The position numbers and the translations under genes are program-made. 10,900 nt of DNA from an uncultured Prevotella sp. (lineage in GTDB: Bacteria > Bacteroidota > Bacteroidia > Bacteroidales > Bacteroidaceae). The notes beneath the pieces were generated by a model. It was not told the DNA's origin, searched no databases, and saw nothing but the letters and a program-made list of their open reading frames with translations. Location: assembly GCA_900769055.1 (NCBI GenBank), contig CAAGFF010000265.1:1-10900 (forward strand). The letters are read 5' to 3'. This document shows, in pieces, positions 5,664 through 10,900 of the stretch; position 1 is the stretch's first letter, and every line of letters begins with the position of its first letter.

Positions 5664-6281
5664 CTACTCCTCTGCCTGCCTTGGTTCTTTCTTGGCAAGC
5701 ATCACGAGCTGGTAGACATAGTCCGTTATCCACTTCTCGCTGAAGCCGAGACGCTTGTTGTACTGACGTATGGCAACGATGGTCTTCAGCACGCCCGCAT
5801 CTGTATAGTCGTTCTTGGTGAAGATATCATGGACGGTTTTCTCGGTCATTGTCCTGATTGCCTTCTTGAAGAACGACGGCAGCCTCAACTTAAACTTCAT
5901 CAAGTTGCCCGTAAGCATCATGATATCCTGCGAGAAATTCTGGAATTGAACAAGATACACCTGTACGTCCTGCAACTTGCGGCAGTTCTTGCGTATGCTC
6001 TGGTCTATTTCCTTGAAGAAAGACTCATCGGTGCCATAGATTTCGTTCATCATTTTCATGCAATGTTTCTTCTCCCCGACACCAAGCTTGTTGTTTACCG
6101 TCGGCACATGAAACGTAGACTTGAATATTCTAAGGTCTGGCACCATTGCAAGATTGGTTATACCAACATTTGAGGCCAGCGAAGCCTGGAAATAGACCCG
6201 GATGAGGGTCATATAGTCCTGCATGCCTCCTGCTCCGTTCTCAGTTTCCTTCTTTCCGAATAGTTTTTTTATAAAGCTCAT
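5664..6281 (-). CDS. Unrecognised soluble protein (205 residues)
   Basis: I do not recognise a family. The protein starts MSFIKKLFGKKETENG, a basic amphipathic leader resembling those of small cytoplasmic proteins that touch the membrane surface. It has no signal peptide or long hydrophobic segment. The body is rich in Lys, Met, Phe and Gln and is predicted mostly helical, with segments such as YMTLIRVYFQASLASNVGI, SFFKEIDQSIRKNCRKLQDV and YNKRLGFSEKWITDYVYQLV. It lies 109 bp upstream of the coiled-coil/zapA/rny operon on the same strand, and I see no strong terminator in that gap, so read-through into the division operon is possible. It has its own excellent promoter. Intact frame and normal codon use argue for a real gene. 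Confidence 0.85.
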   Translation of the reverse strand: MSFIKKLFGKKETENGAGGMQDYMTLIRVYFQASLASNVGITNLAMVPDLRIFKSTFHVPTVNNKLGVGEKKHCMKMMNEIYGTDESFFKEIDQSIRKNCRKLQDVQVYLVQFQNFSQDIMMLTGNLMKFKLRLPSFFKKAIRTMTEKTVHDIFTKNDYTDAGVLKTIVAIRQYNKRLGFSEKWITDYVYQLVMLAKKEPRQAEE

Positions 6282-6327
6282 AATGTTTTTTCTTAATAAA
6301 CTTACTATATGTTTTTATTATCAAATG

Positions 6328-6358
6328 CAAAAGTAATAGAAAATATTCAAACCGCAAA
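6328..6358 (-). promoter_or_regulatory. Bacteroidetes promoter for the 205-residue protein gene
   Basis: On the minus strand TTTG (6355-6358) is followed after 19 bp by TACTTTTG (6328-6335). Both boxes fully match the -33 TTTG and -7 TAnnTTTG consensus at proper spacing. This is the best promoter in the window. The leader to the ATG at 6281 is about 40 nt. Confidence 0.72.
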
Positions 6359-6468
6359 ATTTATTTGCAACTACCTCTGCCTTTTTTATCTATATGCCCA
6401 ACTTTGAACATCACTCTATTGACTTACAGCATTATTTCATTAATAATTAGGAAAAAATGCTCCACAAG

Positions 6469-6500
6469 TTTTCGTATCTCAAATATAATTATTAAATTTG
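6469..6500 (+). promoter_or_regulatory. Promoter of the rfbA/Wzc-like/HAD cluster
   Basis: TAAATTTG at 6493-6500 is a full -7 match to TAnnTTTG. TTTT at 6469-6472, 20 bp upstream, matches three of four -33 bases. Transcription would start near 6507, leaving a 5' leader of roughly 120 nt without a clear riboswitch. Confidence 0.62.
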
Positions 6501-6625
6501 CCACAAATTAGCGGGAACATTCCGTTGCCCGATGTTTTGTTACAGAAATATAGGTATCAAACCAAAAGAAAGCATACCAGAACTGGACCAAGTATTAATA
6601 ACAGATACAAAAACAATACGACAAA

Positions 6626-7510
6626 GTGAAAGGAATTGTATTAGCAGGCGGCTCGGGTACCCGCCTATATCCCATCACCAAGGGCATAAGCAAACAGCTC
6701 ATTCCAATTTTCGACAAGCCGATGATATATTATCCCTTGTCGGTACTGATGCTTGCTGGCATCCGTGACATTCTCGTAATATCAACACCTTACGATCTTC
6801 CTGGATTCAAACGTTTGCTGGGCGATGGCCATGACCTTGGTATAAACATCAGCTATGCAGAGCAGCCAAGTCCCGACGGACTGGCACAGGCATTCATTAT
6901 CGGTGAGGAATTCATCGGCAGTGATGACGTGTGCCTCGTTCTTGGTGACAACATCTTCTATGGGGCAGGCTTCAGCGCATTGCTCAAGGAGAGCGTGACC
7001 GCTGCCAGCAATGGTCTGGCAAGCGTGTTCGGATATTACGTCAACGACCCGGAGAGGTACGGGGTGGCGGAATTCGACGAGCAGGGCAACTGCCTGAGCA
7101 TAGAGGAGAAGCCAGCCAATCCAAAGAGCAACTATGCCGTTGTTGGACTATACTTCTACCCCAACAGCGTTGTAGAAATAGCCAAGAACATCAAGCCAAG
7201 CGCACGAGGAGAACTGGAGATAACCACCGTCAATCAGGAATACCTCGCCATGAAAAGCCTCAAGGTAAGAACATTACAGAGAGGATTCGCATGGCTCGAC
7301 ACAGGTACACACGACAGCCTAAGCGAGGCAAGTACCTTCATTGAGGTCATTGAGAAGAGGCAAGGACTGAAAGTAGCCTGTCTGGAGGAAATCGCATATA
7401 AAAAAGGATGGATAACGACAGAACAGCTCAGATCCGCGGCTCAGCCCATGGCAAAGAACGAGTACGGCAAGTACCTGTTGAGACTCGCCGACAAGACTCT
7501 GCCAAAGTAA
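6626..7510 (+). CDS. rfbA: Glucose-1-phosphate thymidylyltransferase
   Basis: The enzyme joins dTTP and glucose-1-phosphate to give dTDP-glucose and pyrophosphate, the first step toward dTDP-rhamnose and other dTDP-6-deoxy sugars for surface polysaccharide. The 294-residue length is normal. Motifs are the nucleotide-binding loop GGSGTRLYP (8-16), KQLIPIFDKPMIYYPLS (23-39), the metal-binding LGDNIFYG (Asp108), EEKP (160-163) and LDTGTHDSL with Asp225. The start is GTG at 6626: the family begins exactly with MKGIVLAGG, and no in-frame ATG fits. The usual partners rfbB, rfbC and rfbD are not in the window, so the sugar made here must be completed by genes elsewhere. The Wzc-like gene follows after 50 AT-rich bases on the same strand. 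Confidence 0.96.
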   Translation: MKGIVLAGGSGTRLYPITKGISKQLIPIFDKPMIYYPLSVLMLAGIRDILVISTPYDLPGFKRLLGDGHDLGINISYAEQPSPDGLAQAFIIGEEFIGSDDVCLVLGDNIFYGAGFSALLKESVTAASNGLASVFGYYVNDPERYGVAEFDEQGNCLSIEEKPANPKSNYAVVGLYFYPNSVVEIAKNIKPSARGELEITTVNQEYLAMKSLKVRTLQRGFAWLDTGTHDSLSEASTFIEVIEKRQGLKVACLEEIAYKKGWITTEQLRSAAQPMAKNEYGKYLLRLADKTLPK

Positions 7511-7560
7511 GTTCTAAAAGACATATGAATTAAATACAAAAACACATATAATTATATAAA

Positions 7561-10104
7561 ATGGAAGAAAAAAAGAACCTTGAAATGGAGAGCGCAAATG
7601 TGCCATTCGAGAAAGAGGAGCAGTCCGCTTTCGACTTTGCCGCCATCTACACGACCATCATCCTCAACTGGAAATGGTTCGTGCTCTCCCTCATCATCTG
7701 TATCGGAGTAGCAGCAGTTTACCTGCGCTACACCACGCCTATATATCAGGCATACGCAAAACTTCTCATTAAGGATAACGAGGGCAGCAGCAGCCGCAAC
7801 AACATGCTCAACACCTCTACGCTCGGTATGATTACCAACTCCAACGGTATCGACAACGAGATGGAGATACTCAGCTCGCATTCCATTGCCGAGCAAGCCG
7901 TACGCGACCTCAAACTATACGTAAACTACTACATCAAAGGAAAAATAAAATTCAACCTGCTCTACAAGACACAACCTGTAAGCGTTGACGTTGACCCCGC
8001 ACACCTGGAGAAGCTCAACGCCGGAATTCAGTTGGACATCGTAAAGGAAGGAAATAAATACCATATCACTGGCACTTACTACGTTCCAGTAAGCGACAAC
8101 GAGGCCGACGGCCCATTCAGCATCGACAAGACATTCTCGCAGTTGCCAGCAACTATCGGCACACGGGCAGGTATCCTGAGCTTCACCGCCAACCCCGGCT
8201 ACCAGATGCAGGACGGACAGCAGATGAAGGTTGTCATCAAGTCGCCAAAGAACGAGGCATACAAGTACGTAGGCTCGCTGTCTGTAGGTCAGACCAGTAA
8301 GACTACGACCATTGCCCAGTTGGTAATCAGCGACGAAAGCCCGCAGAGAGCTGTTGACTACCTCAAGCAACTTGCCATCTGCTACAACAGACAGGCCAAC
8401 GAGGACAAGAACGAGATAGCCGTGCGCACAGAGGAGTTCATCAACGGACGTCTTGAGAAAATCAATGCCGAGCTGGGCAACACAGAGGGACAGCTTGAGA
8501 ACTACAAGAAGTCACACAACATGGTGGAGTTGAAGATGAATGCCGGACAGGCTGTAGGCAACGCTGACCAGTACTCACAGAAACTTGCTGAAATCAGCAC
8601 CCAGGTGGAGTTGCTCAACAGCATCAACGACTACATGAACCAGCCAGACAACCAGTATCAGACCCTTCCCTCGAATGTTGGTCTTACCGACGCATCAGCT
8701 ACTTCGCTCATCAACAAATACAACGAGATTGTACTTCAGCGCAACAGGCTGTTGCGCAGCGCAAGCGAGAACTCGCCAACGGTCATACCTCTCACCTCAC
8801 AGCTCGATGACCTGTCGAACAGCATCCGCAGAGCTATGAGCCAGGCACGCCGCAACGTAGAGATACAGCGCAACGCCATATCAACACAATACACCAAGTA
8901 TCAGGGACAGATACAGTCAACTCCTGAGCAGGAAAGAATGCTGACACAGATTGGACGCCAGCAGGAAGTGAAGTCGGGACTTTACCTGATGCTTCTGCAG
9001 AAGCGTGAGGAGAACTCAATATCGCTTGCCGCCACCGCCGACAAGGGAAAACTTATCGATGACCCCGCAGCAGGAGGTAAGGTTAGCCCCAAGAGCTCAC
9101 TCATCATGCTTATCGGACTCATTGTCGGATTGGCCATCCCTGCCATCATCCTCTATATCCTCCAGCTCTTCCGTTACAAGATTGAGGGACACGATGATGT
9201 GGCAAGTCTCACAAACCTGCCAATCATAGCCGACGTTGCAGTAGCCAGCGAAACAGCCAAGACCAAGGCTGACATTGTAGTACACGAGAACAAGAACACG
9301 CAGATGGAAGAGATTTTCCGCTCCATGCGTACCAACATACAGTTCATGCTCAAGGAGAACCAGAAGACCATCATGTTCACCTCGACAACAACTGGTGAGG
9401 GAAAGACGTTCACGGCAGCCAACCTTGCTGTTAGCTTCGCCCTTCTTGGCAAGAAAGTGGTGCTCGTTGGTCTTGACATCCGCAAGCCGCGCCTCGCACA
9501 ACTTTTCGAGATTGACGACAAAAAGCACGGTATTACAAACCTCATCGTCAAAAACGCACCTACCAAGGACGATATCCTCGGACAAATCGTACCCTCGGGC
9601 ATCAATAACAACCTCGACCTTCTCATGGCTGGTCCGATACCTCCAAACCCAGCAGAGCTTGTTGCCCGTCCATCACTCGATGACATCATGGCTCACCTGC
9701 GCGAGATGTACGACTACATACTTATTGATACGGCTCCTGTGGGTCTTGTTACCGATACCCTCCAGATTAGTCGTGTTGCAGACGTAACGGTCTACATGTG
9801 TCGTGCTGACTACACTCCGAAGGAGAGCTTTGAACTTGTCAACAGCCTCGCTGCAGAGAAGAAGTTACCCACCATGTGCGTAGTACTGAACGGTATTGAC
9901 ATGTCGAAGAAGAAGTATGGCTACTATTATGGCTACGGACGCTACGGCAAGTACGGACGCTACGGACGCTACAACAGTAAGTCGCAGCGCTATGGTGCCT
10001 ATGGCTCATACGGACGCTATGGCTCATATGGTGCATACGGCTCTTACGGCAACTATGTCAACAGCCACTACGGCGACAAGAACGACACTTCCATCAAGGT
10101 ATAA
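7561..10104 (+). CDS. Wzc-like polysaccharide chain-length regulator and tyrosine autokinase
   Basis: An inner-membrane protein of 847 residues that sets polymer length and controls export of capsule or exopolysaccharide through tyrosine autophosphorylation. Order of parts: membrane helix 1 (about 39-55) opening the Wzz domain, and a long periplasmic helical region with coiled coils. The GNVR-type segment (about 460-510) leads into membrane helix 2 (about 514-536). The cytoplasmic BY-kinase carries the oligomerisation motif ExxRxxR (Glu584, Arg587, Arg590), Walker A TTGEGKT (Lys615), Walker A' LVGLDIRKP (Asp639) and Walker B LIDTAP (Asp723). The usual C-terminal tyrosine cluster is extreme here: 18 tyrosines between 786 and 837, mostly as Tyr-Gly-X repeats. 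The start ATG follows an A-rich stretch. Fused kinase and Wzz parts are normal for Gram-negative Wzc. Its partner exporter (Wza) is not in the window. Confidence 0.96.
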   Translation: MEEKKNLEMESANVPFEKEEQSAFDFAAIYTTIILNWKWFVLSLIICIGVAAVYLRYTTPIYQAYAKLLIKDNEGSSSRNNMLNTSTLGMITNSNGIDNEMEILSSHSIAEQAVRDLKLYVNYYIKGKIKFNLLYKTQPVSVDVDPAHLEKLNAGIQLDIVKEGNKYHITGTYYVPVSDNEADGPFSIDKTFSQLPATIGTRAGILSFTANPGYQMQDGQQMKVVIKSPKNEAYKYVGSLSVGQTSKTTTIAQLVISDESPQRAVDYLKQLAICYNRQANEDKNEIAVRTEEFINGRLEKINAELGNTEGQLENYKKSHNMVELKMNAGQAVGNADQYSQKLAEISTQVELLNSINDYMNQPDNQYQTLPSNVGLTDASATSLINKYNEIVLQRNRLLRSASENSPTVIPLTSQLDDLSNSIRRAMSQARRNVEIQRNAISTQYTKYQGQIQSTPEQERMLTQIGRQQEVKSGLYLMLLQKREENSISLAATADKGKLIDDPAAGGKVSPKSSLIMLIGLIVGLAIPAIILYILQLFRYKIEGHDDVASLTNLPIIADVAVASETAKTKADIVVHENKNTQMEEIFRSMRTNIQFMLKENQKTIMFTSTTTGEGKTFTAANLAVSFALLGKKVVLVGLDIRKPRLAQLFEIDDKKHGITNLIVKNAPTKDDILGQIVPSGINNNLDLLMAGPIPPNPAELVARPSLDDIMAHLREMYDYILIDTAPVGLVTDTLQISRVADVTVYMCRADYTPKESFELVNSLAAEKKLPTMCVVLNGIDMSKKKYGYYYGYGRYGKYGRYGRYNSKSQRYGAYGSYGRYGSYGAYGSYGNYVNSHYGDKNDTSIKV
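9916..10074 (+). repeat. Degenerate 9-bp tandem repeats encoding a Tyr-Gly-X tail
   Basis: Units of the form TAYGGNNNN (Tyr-Gly-X codons) recur through the end of the kinase gene; GGACGCTACGG-like units appear at least four times, and GGCTCATAYGG-like units follow. Because units are multiples of three bases, slippage would change the number of tyrosines without a frameshift. Codons alternate between TAT and TAC, so the array is partly diverged and not a recent perfect expansion. Confidence 0.75.
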
Positions 10105-10133
10105 CTTCTTTCCATACACGTTAACACAACACT

Positions 10134-10562
10134 ATGGTTATAGCAGTTGATTTCGACGGAACAATTGTAGAAAACAAATATCCAGACATCGGTGACGAAC
10201 GCCCGTTCGCCACCGATACTCTCAAGATGCTGGCCCAAGACAAGCACCAGCTGATATTATGGAGTTGCCGCGAGGGCAAGCTGCTTGACGATGCTGTGGC
10301 ATGGTGCCGGGAAAGAGGAGTGGAATTCTGGGCTGTCAACAAGGACTACCCCGAGGAAGAAGTAGCTAAAAACAGCCACTTCTCAAGGAAAATCAAGGCC
10401 GACATGTTCATCGATGACAGACAGGTAGGAGGAATTCCCGACTGGGGAACAGTCTATCAGATGATAAAATTCCACAAACCATACGAACAGGTCATCAAGG
10501 AGTCATTCGGACATATTCATGAAGAAGACGTTCCCAAAAAGAAACACTGGTGGCAGTTCTGA
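10134..10562 (+). CDS. Small HAD-superfamily phosphatase-like protein
   Basis: The 142-residue protein carries the HAD core: motif I DFDGT with Asp6 (nucleophile) and Asp8; motif II Ser44 in LILWSCRE; a candidate motif III lysine (Lys86 or Lys88); and motif IV FIDDR with Asp94-Asp95. HAD proteins usually hydrolyse phosphate esters on magnesium. The cap is minimal, which allows large or protein substrates. The C-terminus is basic and ends in KKKHWWQF. It starts 29 nt after the Wzc-like gene, so co-transcription is likely. BY-kinases are normally paired with a phosphatase (Wzb or CpsB type); whether this protein fills that role is inference. It could equally be a housekeeping small-molecule phosphatase. 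No signal peptide. Confidence 0.85.
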   Translation: MVIAVDFDGTIVENKYPDIGDERPFATDTLKMLAQDKHQLILWSCREGKLLDDAVAWCRERGVEFWAVNKDYPEEEVAKNSHFSRKIKADMFIDDRQVGGIPDWGTVYQMIKFHKPYEQVIKESFGHIHEEDVPKKKHWWQF

Positions 10563-10567
10563 TAATT

Positions 10568-10611
10568 GAAATGTGCGTCACATCGTTTGAATACGATATG
10601 ACGCACATTTC
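10568..10611. terminator. Long bidirectional hairpin terminator
   Basis: Arms of 19 bases at 10568-10586 and 10593-10611 pair with one exception and enclose a 6-nt loop (TTGAAT). The exception is a C-A mismatch in the plus-strand RNA but a G-U wobble in the minus-strand RNA, so the minus-strand transcript folds without a break. The hairpin lies between the HAD gene and the convergent fmt gene and likely ends both transcripts. The downstream T runs are modest on both sides. Confidence 0.75.
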
Positions 10612-10681
10612 TTAAAAAGACATGACTCTTTTCAACGAAACATTGAATGTGTTTCATCAAAACTCCATATCTGTTTTTAGC

Positions 10682-10900
10682 TTAAAGGCGGAGTCCATTA
10701 ACAAAATCACGGGCAGCCATGCGCTTCTTTCCCGACTGCTGCAATGCAAGTACCTCAAGCAGGTTGTCACCAGTATTGACAAACATCCTACCTTTCTCTA
10801 TATATACGACACCAGGCTCTCCGTTAGCCTTTCGCTCCGTCTTGGCAGTCTTGAATATCTTCAGAGTCAGCTGGTTGTTATTGAGCGACACCTGTCCCCA
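10682..10900 (-). CDS. fmt: Methionyl-tRNA formyltransferase, C-terminal part
   Basis: The frame enters from the right edge (codons for Trp-Gly-Gln before a GTG at 10891, which is an internal Val and not a start) and ends at TAA 10682-10684. The last 73 residues fit the C-terminal tRNA-binding (OB-fold) domain of Fmt. They contain LKIFKTAKTER, a GVVYIEKGRMFVNTGDNLLEVLALQ segment (read in two parts), and the family ending GKKRMAARDFVNGLRL. Fmt formylates the methionine on initiator tRNA in the cytoplasm. The catalytic domain lies outside the window. Convergent to the polysaccharide cluster and separated from it by the hairpin at 10568-10611. Confidence 0.9.
   Translation of the reverse strand, partial: WGQVSLNNNQLTLKIFKTAKTERKANGEPGVVYIEKGRMFVNTGDNLLEVLALQQSGKKRMAARDFVNGLRL

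Larger units (their letters stand above)
6282..6625. other. Divergent AT-rich intergenic region
   Basis: The 344 bases between the 205-residue protein gene (minus) and rfbA (plus) contain no convincing gene. They hold the minus promoter at 6328-6358, the plus promoter at 6469-6500 and a leader of about 120 nt before the rfbA start. An imperfect AT-rich inverted repeat (GCATTATTTC at 6429-6438 and GAAAAAATGC at 6451-6460, nine of ten paired) sits just above the rfbA -33 box and could be an operator, but it is weak. Confidence 0.5.

Noticed and set aside
6429..6460. AT-rich imperfect inverted repeat upstream of rfbA as a terminator
   Set aside because: The stem is weak and nearly all A-T pairs, and no transcript is expected to end there; kept only as a possible operator.
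6532..6768. A 78-codon plus-strand frame overlapping the rfbA start
   Set aside because: It runs into rfbA in another frame and has no recognisable protein pattern; the GTG at 6626 gives the exact family N-terminus.
7915..8370. A 151-codon minus-strand frame opposite the Wzz region
   Set aside because: Antisense shadow of a clear gene with no domain or promoter.
9097..9689. Two long minus-strand open frames opposite the kinase domain
   Set aside because: Both are antisense to conserved Walker motifs of the Wzc-like kinase, lack plausible start signals and show low-complexity translations.
9916..10074. The repeat array as a possible CRISPR
   Set aside because: Units are 9 bp, contiguous, in frame and encode Tyr-Gly-X; there are no spacers or cas genes.

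Overview
The window looks like chromosomal DNA from a Bacteroidales bacterium, most likely Prevotella or a close relative. Evidence: Bacteroidetes-type promoters (-7 box TAnnTTTG with a -33 TTTG-like box about 20 bp upstream) precede several genes. Shine-Dalgarno sequences are mostly weak. The gene families (GH10 xylanase, ECF sigma factor followed by a small PFxVPEGFF membrane protein, RNase Y next to ZapA, a two-domain Wzc kinase) fit that phylum. Genus assignment is inference; no rRNA or taxonomic marker was compared.

Layout: (1) 1-863, the 3' two thirds of a GH10 endo-xylanase gene, ending in a clean hairpin. (2) About 930-2387, a plus-strand trio: ECF sigma factor, 104-residue single-pass membrane protein (candidate anti-sigma factor) and secreted helical Spy/CpxP-like protein. 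This order recalls envelope or metal-stress sigma switches such as CnrYXH. (3) 2432-3004, a convergent minus-strand gene for an unrecognised membrane-anchored protein. (4) 3005-3362, a gene-free stretch with several inverted repeats downstream of rny. (5) 3363-5554, a minus-strand operon reading coiled-coil protein, zapA, rny, with a good promoter at its head. (6) 5664-6281, an unrecognised minus-strand gene with a very good Bacteroidetes promoter. (7) 6282-6625, a divergent intergenic region. (8) 6626-10562, a plus-strand polysaccharide cluster: rfbA, a Wzc-like tyrosine autokinase with an extreme tyrosine-glycine tail, and a small HAD-family protein. (9) A near-perfect hairpin at 10568-10611 separates this from the 3' end of fmt on the minus strand.

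How the parts work together: the sigma trio is probably a self-contained signalling unit. The coiled-coil/ZapA/RNase Y operon joins cell division with mRNA decay. RfbA makes dTDP-glucose for surface sugars, while the Wzc-like protein controls polymer length and export; the HAD protein is a possible but unproven phosphatase partner. The items most worth a second look are the sigma/anti-sigma/periplasmic-protein trio with its ECF-like promoter, the 18-tyrosine kinase tail encoded by 9-bp repeats, and the structured region after rny.
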